Positions 10,785 to 18,861 of a DNA stretch of 49,280 nt are shown piece after piece. The DNA comes from Streptosporangium minutum (GTDB taxonomy: Bacteria; Actinomycetota; Actinomycetes; Streptosporangiales; Streptosporangiaceae). The stretch spans positions 1-49,280 of the forward strand of contig NZ_NGFP01000035.1 in the NCBI RefSeq assembly GCF_002149035.1. Direction: 5' to 3'. Under the pieces are notes generated by a model. The model had not been told where the DNA came from. It saw only the letters and a program-made list of their open reading frames with translations, and searched no databases. The position numbers and the translations under genes are program-made. Each line of letters begins with the position of its first letter. Position 1 is the first letter of the stretch.

Positions 10785-11321
10785 TCAGTCGCTGAGTGAC
10801 CACCTCTGCCCGGCCCCGCCGTCGCACTCCAGCAGATGGATCTCGGTGGCGGGGTTTTCGAGGGTGGCCGGGTCCGCGGACAGGCACTTGTCCGGACGGA
10901 TGCGGCTGTGGATGGTGTCGTCGCCTGGCATGTCCCACTTCTGCCGGGCCTCGTCGTCGCACTCCAGCAGCTGGACCTTCGTGGCGGGACTGTTGAGGGT
11001 GGACGGATCCGCGGACAGGCACTTGCCCGGCAGGATACGGCTGTGGAGCGTGCCGTCGTTCGTCATGTACCACTTCTGCTGGGGCTGTTCGTTGCACTGC
11101 TCCCACAGCCGGATCTGCGTGGCGGGATCTTCGAGGGTGGCCGGGTCCGCGTCCAGGCACTTGCCCGGGAGGATCTCGTTGCGGACCGTCACGTCGACGT
11201 CGTCCGCGCGCGCGGGCCCCGTGTCCCCCAGGGCGGCGCCCGTGGTGAGGAGGGTCAGCGCCGAGACGGCGGTGGCGGCGGCGATGCGCGCGGAGCGGTG
11301 ACGTGCTGTGAGCCTTCGCAT
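10785..11321 (-). CDS. Secreted ricin-type beta-trefoil lectin protein
   Basis: A 178-residue exported carbohydrate-binding protein. The signal peptide has a basic start (MRRLTARHRSARI), a hydrophobic core (AAATAVSALTLLTTGAA) and a likely cleavage after ARA near residue 38. The mature part is three tandem beta-trefoil subdomains, each with a GKCL/DKCLxADPxTLxxPAT segment and a Q-x-W end (QQKW, RQKW, GQRW): the ricin B pattern. No catalytic domain is attached, so it is a stand-alone lectin, perhaps binding the producer's or a competitor's wall glycans. The ATG at 11321 is preceded by AAGGAACGAGG; an upstream start at 11375 would displace the signal peptide. The three DNA repeats are visibly similar, indicating internal duplication. 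Confidence 0.88.
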   Translation of the reverse strand: MRRLTARHRSARIAAATAVSALTLLTTGAALGDTGPARADDVDVTVRNEILPGKCLDADPATLEDPATQIRLWEQCNEQPQQKWYMTNDGTLHSRILPGKCLSADPSTLNSPATKVQLLECDDEARQKWDMPGDDTIHSRIRPDKCLSADPATLENPATEIHLLECDGGAGQRWSLSD

Positions 11322-11501
11322 CTGGACCTCGTTCCTTCTGTCGCACTTAGCGGAAAGGCGCGGAGTGCCGGGCAACGGGGTGTCCGGCAGGGGAAACGGT
11401 GCCAGGAGCCGCTGTCGCGACGGTCACCTTACAGTCACTTATTACTCACACAGCGTCATCAACAGGTGACCGAACGCCAAGGATAAGTAACATAGCGTGA
11501 C

Positions 11502-12638
11502 GTGACGGATGCGCAGCGGGAGAACCCCCCGCCGGGGCCGGGTTTCGAGTTCGGGGTCCTGGGACCGCTCAAGGTGCTGCACGACGGCGATCCCGTGGCG
11601 ATCGGAGCGGCCAAGCAGCGGGTGCTGCTGGCCTCGCTGCTGATCGACGCCAACCGGGTCGTCCCCGCCGAGACGCTGACGGCCCGGCTGTGGGGGGAGA
11701 CCCCGCCCGACGGGGCCCGCAACGCCCTGCAGAACCACGTGATGCGGTTACGCCGCGTGCTGGGCGGCGCCGGAGGGAGCGATCCGGTGCTGACCCGTCC
11801 GCAGGGCTACCTGATCGGCGTGGCCGACGGGGCGGTCGACCTGCACCGCTTCGACGTCCTGGTGCGCCGCGCCAGGACGGCCGTCGCCGCCGGTGAGGCG
11901 GAACAGGCGTCGGCGCTGCTGCGGGAGGCACTGGGGCTGTGGCGCGGGCAGCCGCTCTCGGATGTGCCGTCGGAGCTGTTGCAGCGGGAGGTCGCGCCGG
12001 CGCTGGCCGAGCGCCGGTTGGGCGCGGTCGAGCTGCGCATCCAGGCGGACCTGGCCCTGGGGCGGCACGGGGACGTGCTCCCGGAGCTGCGGGAGCTGAC
12101 CGCCGCGCACCCGCTGAGGGAGCGGTTCTGGGCGCAGCGGATGCTGGCGCTGTGCCGGTCGGGACGCCAGGGCGAGGCCCTCCAGTGCTATCGCGCCGTC
12201 GGCGAGCTCCTCTCGGAGGAGCTGGGCATCGACCCCGGCGCGGAGCTGCGGGAGCTGCACCGGCGGCTGCTGGCCGCCGATCCCGCCCTCGCCGGCCCGG
12301 GTCCGACCGGCGGCGGCGCACTCCCCCTCCCGGGGGCGCGCGCCGGTGACGCGCGGCCGGCCGCCGGCCTTCCCGCCGAGCTGACGACGTTCGCCGGGCG
12401 CGAGCGGCAGCTCGCCGAGGCTCAGCGGCTGCTGACGCAGGCGCGGGACCGGTTCCGGCGGGGCGGCGAGATCGACGACGTCCACACGGCCACGACGATG
12501 CGGGCCATGGCCGCGGCCCTCCTCGGCGCCTGGGCCCACATGGCAGCCTTCGAGCACGGCGTCCGTACCGAGGACGTCATCGGCCTGGCCCCGGGCGGGA
12601 ACCCGGTCAGCGGGGGACCGCCGGTTGGGAACCAGTAA
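11502..12638 (+). CDS. BTAD-domain (SARP/AfsR-type) regulator with atypical short C-terminus
   Basis: A 378-residue regulator. Residues ~15-95 are an OmpR-like winged helix (FGVLGPLKVLHDGDPVAIG, then LWGETPPDGARNALQNHVMR, and RPQGYLI). Residues ~105-255 are the bacterial transcriptional activator domain (FDVLVRRARTAVAAGEAEQA to LSEELGIDPGAELRELHRRL). After a Pro/Gly-rich linker comes LTTFAGRERQLAE, the usual entry to an NB-ARC ATPase domain. Instead of a P-loop, however, only ~75 residues without recognised motifs follow and the protein ends. It may therefore be a truncated AfsR relative or a small SARP with a novel tail. GTG start. It lies directly upstream of the glycopolymer genes and could regulate them, which is not shown. 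Confidence 0.82.
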   Translation: MTDAQRENPPPGPGFEFGVLGPLKVLHDGDPVAIGAAKQRVLLASLLIDANRVVPAETLTARLWGETPPDGARNALQNHVMRLRRVLGGAGGSDPVLTRPQGYLIGVADGAVDLHRFDVLVRRARTAVAAGEAEQASALLREALGLWRGQPLSDVPSELLQREVAPALAERRLGAVELRIQADLALGRHGDVLPELRELTAAHPLRERFWAQRMLALCRSGRQGEALQCYRAVGELLSEELGIDPGAELRELHRRLLAADPALAGPGPTGGGALPLPGARAGDARPAAGLPAELTTFAGRERQLAEAQRLLTQARDRFRRGGEIDDVHTATTMRAMAAALLGAWAHMAAFEHGVRTEDVIGLAPGGNPVSGGPPVGNQ

Positions 12639-12701
12639 AAACAGCTCCAACAGTTCACAAGCCAGACGGAACCACTCTTAGTCACGGGAACACCTCATAG
12701 T

Positions 12702-15587
12702 GTGATCAACCCACCGGACTGCAGCGTGGTCGTCATCACCTACAACGACGCCGTGCGGCTGCCCAGGGCCGTACGGTCCGTGCTGGGCCAGTCACTGCGG
12801 AACATCGAGGTGATCATCTCGGACGACGCGAGCACGGACGACACCGAACGGGTCGTGCGGGAGCTCCAGCGGGAGGACCCCCGGATCCGCTACCTGCGCG
12901 CCGACGTCAACAGCGGCGGCTGCGGCGGGCCGCGCAACAGCGGGGTGGCGGCGGCCCGCGCGCCGTACGTCATGTTCCTCGACAGCGACGACCGGCTGAC
13001 CAGGCACGCCTGCAAGAGCATGGTGCTGGAGATCGAGCGGACCGGCGCCGACTTCGTCACCGGGCAGATCTCCCGGCTGTACGAGTGGAGCGGCAGGACC
13101 CAGCGCTACTACCCCGGCCTGTACGCCAGGCGCAGGACCGTCGAGGGGATCGCGCAGGAGCCCGAGCTGTTCCTCGACTCCTTCAGCACCAACAAGCTCT
13201 ACCCGGCCGAGCTGCTGCGGCGGCTGCCCTTCCGGGAGGACCTGTACTACGAGGACCACGTCTTCACCACCGAGCTCCTCTGCGCCGCGCGGCGGTTCGC
13301 CGTGGTCCCGTGGGTCGTCTACCTCTGGCACCGGGCCCTGGAGAGGAGCGAGGAACGGCTGTCGATCTCGCTGAGCATCAAGGAGATGGACAACGTCCGG
13401 CACCGGATCAGGGCGGCCCGGCTGAGTGACGACATCCTGCGCGGCTACGGCCTCGCCCACCTGGTGCCCGCGCGCCAGCTCCGCTTCCTCCGCCAGGACC
13501 TGCGGGTCTACCTGAACCCGCTGCCCTCGCGTGATCCGGCGTGGGCCGAGGAGTTCTCCTCGCTGGTCCGGCCCTACCTGGCGGAGATCGACCCCGAGGC
13601 CTTCGGGCTGATCGAGCCGGTCGCCCGGGTCTGCTGCGGCCTGATCCTCGACGGCCGGACCGACGAGCTCGTGGTGGCCGCCCGGTCCCTGAACGGGCCG
13701 CACGCCGCCCCGCGACACACCGTACGGCAGGACGGCCGGACCTACTGGGGCACCGCCCCCGCCGAGAAGATGGACATCACCTCGCTCCGGATGGCCGAGC
13801 TGCCCTTCACCGCGGCCCGGCTCCGCCATGAGGCCGCCTTCACCGGCGAGGGCACCCGGGTCACGCTGACGATCAGGACCTACGACCCGTTCGGGGTGCT
13901 CGCCGCCAACCCGGGCTGGACCGCGTTCCTGCGGGTCAAGGACCACCAGGTGCCGCTGACGCCACGCGAGCAGGACGACGGCAGCCATCTGAGCGAGGTG
14001 ACCGTCGACCTCGCCGCGTTCGGGCACGGCCCCCTGGGCTTCGGCGGCCACCACGACCCGCTGGTCGGGATCGTCCGCGCCGACGGCCGGGTCACCACCG
14101 ACCGGCTGCTCGTCGACCCGTCCGCCGGGCCGTTCACCGCCGCCGTCCCCGGGCACCGGGTCACGGTCCGGGCGGAGGGGACTGCCGCGTTCCTCCGGGT
14201 GCAGTGGCGGCGCGGGGGCCTGCTCCGGCCGGTGCCCCGGTTGGGCCGGATCGCCCGCAAGGCGATCCGGCGGGCGGGCCGGGCGGACGTGAAGCTCCGC
14301 GTCTACAAGGGCCTGATCAAGGTCGTGCCGCCCCGCCGGGACCTGGCGCTGTTCGAGTCCGACGTCGGCGCCGGATACACCGGCAACCCGCGCTACGTCT
14401 ACGAGGAGCTCAGGCGGCGGCAGGCGCCCCTCGACGTGGTCTGGTCCGTCACCAGGGCCAGGCGGAACTTCCCCGGGGACGCCAGGCTGGTGCGGCGGAT
14501 GAGCTGGCGCCACCTGTGGACCATGGCCAGGGCGGGCTACTGGGTGGACAGCCACGGCATGCCGCTGGCCTACCCGAAACCGGCCCGGACCCGCTACCTG
14601 CAGACCTGGCACGGCCAGGGCATCAAGTCGGTCGGCTTCAACTCACCGGACCTGCGGGCCGACTTCCCCGGGCCGCGCGAGCAGTGGCGGGCGGCGGTGG
14701 CGCGCTGGGACGCGCTGGTCTCGCCGAGCGCCGAGTTCGAGCGGGTCTTCCTGCCCTCCCACGGATACGAGGGGCCGGTGCTGCGGTACGGCTCGCCCCG
14801 GTGCGACGTGCTCGTCCACGGCGACGACGAGGCGGTACGGCGGGCCAGGGACACCCTGGAGATCCCGCCGGCGCGCAGGGTGCTGCTGTACGCACCCACC
14901 TACCGGGACCGGGCAAGGTTCTCGGGGCGGTCGATCCGCGCCGATCTGGACATGATGGCCGAAGCGCTGGCCGACGAGTGGGTGGTGATCCTGCGCCCCC
15001 ATCCGGTCGAGCGCTACCGGGTCCCCCAGCACCTGCGCCACTTCGTCCGCCCTGCCGGGAGCTACCCCGAGGTCAACGACCTGATGCTGGCTTCCGACGC
15101 GCTGTTGACCGACTACTCCTCGCTGATGTGCGACTACGCGATCACCGGCCGGCCGATGCTGTTCCTGATCGACGACTGGGAGGAGTACCGGCGTGTCGAG
15201 CGGGGCGTCTACCACGACCTGCCGTCGATCGCCCCCGGCCCCTGCCTGACCACCACGGAGGAACTGATCGGCGCGCTGCGCGACCTCGACGACGTGGCCG
15301 CGTCGTTCGCCGCCAGATACATCGAGTTCCGCAGGATGTGGTGCGCCGACGAGAAGGGCCACGCCTCGGCGAAGGTGGTGGACGCCTTCTTCGGCCCGGC
15401 GCCGCCCCGGGCCGGCGCGCCGGCCGTCCCGCCCTTCACCGCGCGGCGGCCGATCCGGCTGCCCCGGCCGGAGCGGTCACCGGTCCGGCTCTCCCTGCCG
15501 GGACGGCTGTTCCGGTTCTCCCTGCCGGGACGGCTCGTCCGGCTCTTCCCGCCGGGACGGCTCTTCCCGCCGGAAAGACCGAGGTGA
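12702..15587 (+). CDS. Bifunctional GT2 glycosyltransferase / CDP-glycerol glycerophosphotransferase
   Basis: A 961-residue fusion. Residues ~5-230 are a GT-A family-2 glycosyltransferase (SVVVITYNDAVRLPRAVRS, FLDSDDRL as the metal/nucleotide DxD). A beta-rich middle (~330-510) of unknown role follows. Residues ~545-900 are a TagB/TagF-type domain that polymerises polyol phosphate for wall teichoic acids. Its catalytic His is kept (QTWHG, His637), with the donor-site segments YAPTYRD, RPHPVERY and DYSSLMCDYAITGRP. The end is an unusual 30-residue tail of LPGRLFR-like repeats. The GTG start is weakly supported by a GGGA site. The GT4 gene follows after 7 bases. CDP-glycerol synthesis (TagD) is not in the window, so the true donor is unproven. 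Confidence 0.87.
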   Translation: MINPPDCSVVVITYNDAVRLPRAVRSVLGQSLRNIEVIISDDASTDDTERVVRELQREDPRIRYLRADVNSGGCGGPRNSGVAAARAPYVMFLDSDDRLTRHACKSMVLEIERTGADFVTGQISRLYEWSGRTQRYYPGLYARRRTVEGIAQEPELFLDSFSTNKLYPAELLRRLPFREDLYYEDHVFTTELLCAARRFAVVPWVVYLWHRALERSEERLSISLSIKEMDNVRHRIRAARLSDDILRGYGLAHLVPARQLRFLRQDLRVYLNPLPSRDPAWAEEFSSLVRPYLAEIDPEAFGLIEPVARVCCGLILDGRTDELVVAARSLNGPHAAPRHTVRQDGRTYWGTAPAEKMDITSLRMAELPFTAARLRHEAAFTGEGTRVTLTIRTYDPFGVLAANPGWTAFLRVKDHQVPLTPREQDDGSHLSEVTVDLAAFGHGPLGFGGHHDPLVGIVRADGRVTTDRLLVDPSAGPFTAAVPGHRVTVRAEGTAAFLRVQWRRGGLLRPVPRLGRIARKAIRRAGRADVKLRVYKGLIKVVPPRRDLALFESDVGAGYTGNPRYVYEELRRRQAPLDVVWSVTRARRNFPGDARLVRRMSWRHLWTMARAGYWVDSHGMPLAYPKPARTRYLQTWHGQGIKSVGFNSPDLRADFPGPREQWRAAVARWDALVSPSAEFERVFLPSHGYEGPVLRYGSPRCDVLVHGDDEAVRRARDTLEIPPARRVLLYAPTYRDRARFSGRSIRADLDMMAEALADEWVVILRPHPVERYRVPQHLRHFVRPAGSYPEVNDLMLASDALLTDYSSLMCDYAITGRPMLFLIDDWEEYRRVERGVYHDLPSIAPGPCLTTTEELIGALRDLDDVAASFAARYIEFRRMWCADEKGHASAKVVDAFFGPAPPRAGAPAVPPFTARRPIRLPRPERSPVRLSLPGRLFRFSLPGRLVRLFPPGRLFPPERPR
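15475..15580 (+). repeat. In-frame repeat encoding the LPGRL tail of the GT2/TagF protein
   Basis: The segment CTSCCTGCCGGGACGGCT and close variants recur about every 27-36 bases, four times, giving LSLPGRLFRFSLPGRLVRLF-like protein sequence. The tail is basic and amphipathic. It could dock the enzyme on the membrane or simply be repeat expansion at a gene end. Confidence 0.55.
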
Positions 15588-15594
15588 GCGGCGG

Positions 15595-16683
15595 ATGAGC
15601 TGCGTGATGTTCGCCTGCATGGACGCCGACACGCTCGGCGGGACGCAGCGGGTCACCCACACCGTGGCACAGGGCCTGGCCGAACGGGGGTACGACGTGC
15701 ACGTGGTCGGGCTGCACCGGGCCGAGAGCCCGTTCCGCTACGTGGACCGGCCCGGCTACCGGCACCACGTGATCCACCGCACGCCGGTCGGCAGGCTCTC
15801 CCGGCTGGGCGTGCGCCGGGAGCGCCGCAGGCTCGCCGAGTTGTTCCGGGAGCTGGGGGCGGGCTTCGCCGTCCTCGCCTCGCCGGGCGTGGTGACCCGG
15901 ATCGCGCCCCTGCTCCCGGAGCGCCTGCTCCCGATCGGGCAGTACCACGGGTCCTACGAGCACGCGCGGGGCTCCTGGCACCTCGGCTCGGTCCGGGGCC
16001 ACTACGGCGAGCTGGAGAAGGCGGTGTTCCTCAGCGAGAACGACGCCTGGCTGTTCTCCGAGCACGCGCTGCTGCCCAACACCTGGGCCATCCCGAACCC
16101 GCTGCCCACCTGGCCGTCGCGGACCGCCGAGCTGACCGGCCACCGGATGCTCGGGGTCGGCAGGCTGGAGGGGGTCAAGCGGTTCGACCGGTTGATCTCG
16201 GCCTTCGCGGAGGCCGGCCGTACCGCGGGCGAGGACTGGGAGCTGCACCTGATCGGCGAGGGTGAGGAGCTGGAGCGGCTCCGCTCGCACGCGCGGGCGT
16301 GCGAGGTGGCGGACCGGGTGGTGTTCCGCGGCGCGGTACCCGCCGCCGAGATGGGCCGCGAGTACCTGTGCGGGTCGCTGCTGGGGCTGGCCAGCGAGCA
16401 CGAGGGGCTGCCACTGGTGCTCGGCGAGGCCGCCTCCTACGGCGTGCCCTCGGTGGCCTTCGACGTGTCGGGCGGGGTGCGGTCGCTGATCCTCCACCGG
16501 GAGACCGGCCTGCTGGCGCCGCCGGCCGATGTGCCGGCCCTCGCCGCGGCCCTGGCCGGGCTGATGGCCTCCGTGGAGGAGCGGCGGCGGCTGGGCGCCG
16601 CCGCTCGCGCACACGTCGAGTCGTTCCGGCCGGAGCGGGTCGTGGACCGGTGGGAGGCTCTGTTCGAGCAGGTCAGCCGTTGA
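15595..16683 (+). CDS. GT4-family (GT-B) glycosyltransferase
   Basis: A 362-residue retaining glycosyltransferase. The N-terminal acceptor domain begins CMDADTLGGTQRVTHTVAQG, the classic GGxxR/T entry of GT4 enzymes. The C-terminal donor domain shows MLGVGRLEGVKRFDRLISAF (about 183-202) and the nucleotide-sugar site SEHEGLPLVLGEAASYGVP with its EX7E pair (Glu at ~265 and ~273). The gene follows the upstream fusion's stop by 7 bases, so it is co-translated with it, and probably adds a sugar to the same glycopolymer. The donor cannot be deduced. It is the last rightward gene before the convergent sulfotransferase genes. Confidence 0.88.
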   Translation: MSCVMFACMDADTLGGTQRVTHTVAQGLAERGYDVHVVGLHRAESPFRYVDRPGYRHHVIHRTPVGRLSRLGVRRERRRLAELFRELGAGFAVLASPGVVTRIAPLLPERLLPIGQYHGSYEHARGSWHLGSVRGHYGELEKAVFLSENDAWLFSEHALLPNTWAIPNPLPTWPSRTAELTGHRMLGVGRLEGVKRFDRLISAFAEAGRTAGEDWELHLIGEGEELERLRSHARACEVADRVVFRGAVPAAEMGREYLCGSLLGLASEHEGLPLVLGEAASYGVPSVAFDVSGGVRSLILHRETGLLAPPADVPALAAALAGLMASVEERRRLGAAARAHVESFRPERVVDRWEALFEQVSR

Positions 16684-16742
16684 CCGCCGGCCCGGGGAGA
16701 GTCCTTGCCCGGCCGGGCGGCCGTCGGGGAATCCGCGTCCGA

Positions 16743-16809
16743 GCGGGTCAGTTGTCGACCTTGACGGGCTCGTTGCGGGTCAGTTGTCGACCTTGACGGG
16801 CTCGTTGCG
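16743..16809. repeat. 32-bp tandem duplication covering the sulfotransferase stop codon
   Basis: Two copies of a 32-base unit (16745-16776 and 16777-16808) are identical, and the match extends to 16743 and 16809. The inner copy encodes the last nine residues (RNEPVKVDN) and TGA of the sulfotransferase. The outer copy repeats that coding end out of frame, immediately downstream. Because 32 is not a multiple of three the duplicate is non-coding for this protein. Confidence 0.9.
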
Positions 16810-17823
16810 CGGCAGGGGCACCCCGGCCAGCACGAGCTGACCGGTGGTGAGCCGGGCGCCCAGCGGGTTCGGCTCGCGGAGCCGTGTCAGCCGGTCGAAG
16901 GCCACCCGCTTGAACCGGGCCAGCTTCCGCTTGGCCGCGGTCCGCTCGTAGGCGACCATCCGCGAGGTCTCCGTCTTCGGCGCGCCGCTGAGCTCGTAGC
17001 CGTAGGTCTCCAGCCGGTCGCCGAGGACGCTCTCGCACAGCGAGATCTCCCAGGGGTCGAGCCTCTTCGTCCACGAGCCCGACCGCGAGGTGGTCACGTC
17101 CTCGTGCGTACGCGAATGCCAGGACTTGTGCGCGGGGCAGGCGATGTCGGCCACCAGCTTCGGCTCGCACATGACCGGGTCGAAGTCCTCCCCGAGGAAA
17201 TCGCACAGCCTGCGCAGGTGCGCCTCGGGGTCCGTCGTCAGATCCTCGTAGCGCAGTTCGTGGTAGCTGCCCTCGGGGAGCTTCGGCGCGCCGTGCCGGG
17301 CGAAGTCGATCGCCTCGGCCCAGGCGGCGACCGCGCTGTAGACGCTCCCGCTGTACCAGGGCATCTCCTTCAGCGACGCCACGCAGTCACGGCCGTCCCT
17401 GATCAGGTGGACGAACTGGGCGTCGGGGAAGAGCCGCAGCAGCACGTCGATGTGCTGGAAGTACGACGGCCGCTTGTCACCCCAGCGCGGCTTGCCGTGC
17501 CGGGCCGCGTAGGCGCGGAGCACGATGCCCAGCGCCGAGCCGAGCGTCGACGGCCCGGCGACGATCTGCTCGATGACCTCCTCGCCGTCCAGTCCCAGGT
17601 CGTGGAAGCGCGACTGGCGGCGGTTGACCACCCACTCCGCCAGCTCGCGCCTGTGTGCCGGATCGTTCAGATCGCCGAAATGCAGCCGTCGCTGGTAGGC
17701 GGCGACCATGAACCGGGTCTCCGGAGGAATCGCGATGCGGGGGTGGGCGTGCGTCATGAGCTGCAGCATCGTCGTCCCCGAGCGAGGACAGCCGACGATG
17801 AAGATCGGTCGATCCGATTGCAT
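16780..17823 (-). CDS. Sulfotransferase family protein (distal of a tandem pair)
   Basis: A 347-residue PAPS-dependent sulfotransferase (Sulfotransfer_3-type). The 5'-phosphosulfate loop is GCPRSGTTMLQLM (residues 9-21). The 3'-phosphate-binding segment is LIRDGRDCVASLKEMPWY (about 138-155). The C-terminal substrate region ends with a basic stretch ERTAAKRKLARFKRVAFDRL. It is a close paralogue of the adjacent upstream gene and starts 2 bases after that gene's stop. The long reading frame upstream of 17823 overlaps the paralogue and is not coding. In this cluster the acceptor may be the wall glycopolymer, an inference. The 3' end including the stop is tandemly duplicated. Confidence 0.9.
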   Translation of the reverse strand: MQSDRPIFIVGCPRSGTTMLQLMTHAHPRIAIPPETRFMVAAYQRRLHFGDLNDPAHRRELAEWVVNRRQSRFHDLGLDGEEVIEQIVAGPSTLGSALGIVLRAYAARHGKPRWGDKRPSYFQHIDVLLRLFPDAQFVHLIRDGRDCVASLKEMPWYSGSVYSAVAAWAEAIDFARHGAPKLPEGSYHELRYEDLTTDPEAHLRRLCDFLGEDFDPVMCEPKLVADIACPAHKSWHSRTHEDVTTSRSGSWTKRLDPWEISLCESVLGDRLETYGYELSGAPKTETSRMVAYERTAAKRKLARFKRVAFDRLTRLREPNPLGARLTTGQLVLAGVPLPRNEPVKVDN

Positions 17824-17825
17824 GG

Positions 17826-18836
17826 TCAGACCTTCGCCAGCTCGCCCAGCTGCCGGGTGGTGAGCTGCGCGGCCACCGGACTCGGCTCGCGGAACCGGTT
17901 CAGGCGGTCCCGGAACTCCTTGCGCCGGCGGGCCCAGCGCCGTTTGGACGCCGCGTTCTCGCACGCCTCGACGTGCTCCTTGGCCGCCTTGGGGGCGCCG
18001 CTCAGCTCGTAGCCGTTGGCGGTCAGCCGCTCGGCCAGCACGGTCTCGCAGACCGACACCTCCCACGGCTCCAGCCTGGACTTCCATGAGCCGGACCGGG
18101 CGGTGGTCACGTCGCCGTGGGTGTTCTGGTGCCAGACCTTGTGCTCCGGGATCGCCACCCGGGCCACGTGCTGCGGCTCGCTCATCGCCGGGTCGTAGTC
18201 CTCGCCGAGGAAGTCGCACAGCTTGCCGAGCTCGGTCTCCGGGTAGGCCGTCAGGTCCTCGTAGCGCAGCTCGTAGTAGCTGTCGGCCGGGAGGTTCTTG
18301 GCGTGCCGGCGGCCGTAGTCGATCGCCTCGGCCCAGTTGGTCACCGCGTGGAAGACGTCCTTGGTGTACCAGGGCATCTCCTTCAGCGACGCCACGCAGT
18401 CACGGCCGTCCCTGATCAGGTGGACGAACTGGGCGTCCGGGAAGAGCCGCAGCAGTAGGTCCACGTGGTGGAAGTAGCTCGGCCGCTTGTCGCCCCAGCG
18501 GGACTTGCTGTGCTGCTCGGCGTAGGAGCGGAAGGTGATGCCCATCGCCGAGCCCAGCGTCGGCGGCCCGGCGGCGATGTTCTCGATCAGCTCCTCCCCG
18601 TCGAGCTTGAGCTCCTTGAACTTGGTGTCCTTGTCGCTCACGATCCATCGGCCCAGCCTGCGCCGGTTCCCCTGCTCGCGCAGGTCGCCGAAGACGAACC
18701 TGCGGTAGTAGCCGGGCACCAGGAACCGTGTCTCCGGAGGCACCGCGATGCGCGGATGCGAATGCAACATGAGCTGCAACATGGTGGTGCCTGAGCGTGG
18801 GCAGCCGATCACAAAGATCGGTCGGTCGGACTGCAT
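17826..18836 (-). CDS. Sulfotransferase family protein (proximal of a tandem pair)
   Basis: A 336-residue sulfotransferase beginning MQSDRPIFVIGCPRSGTTML, whose GCPRSGTT loop binds the 5'-phosphosulfate of PAPS. The 3'-phosphate site is LIRDGRDCVASLKEMPWY. Its first 170 residues are nearly superimposable on the downstream paralogue, down to AQFVHLIRDGRDCVASLKEM, whereas the C-termini diverge. This indicates recent tandem duplication followed by change in the acceptor region. It lies 25 bases downstream of the CDP-alcohol phosphatidyltransferase gene and is probably co-transcribed with it. No PAPS synthesis genes (cysD/N/C) are in the window, so PAPS must come from elsewhere. Confidence 0.9.
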   Translation of the reverse strand: MQSDRPIFVIGCPRSGTTMLQLMLHSHPRIAVPPETRFLVPGYYRRFVFGDLREQGNRRRLGRWIVSDKDTKFKELKLDGEELIENIAAGPPTLGSAMGITFRSYAEQHSKSRWGDKRPSYFHHVDLLLRLFPDAQFVHLIRDGRDCVASLKEMPWYTKDVFHAVTNWAEAIDYGRRHAKNLPADSYYELRYEDLTAYPETELGKLCDFLGEDYDPAMSEPQHVARVAIPEHKVWHQNTHGDVTTARSGSWKSRLEPWEVSVCETVLAERLTANGYELSGAPKAAKEHVEACENAASKRRWARRRKEFRDRLNRFREPSPVAAQLTTRQLGELAKV

Positions 18837-18861
18837 GACAACGAACCCCCGTAGAAGACGA

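Noticed and set aside
10521-10799. 92-residue rightward ORF
   Set aside because: It runs across the terminator palindrome and the dispersed repeat, with no codon bias or recognisable domain.
16748-17206. Second leftward ORF ending in RNEPVKVDN
   Set aside because: It only shares the duplicated 32-bp end; the rest is an out-of-frame reading of the sulfotransferase gene.
17824-18219. N-terminal extension of the distal sulfotransferase
   Set aside because: It would overlap the upstream paralogue in a different frame, and the conserved MQSDRPIF start is at 17823.
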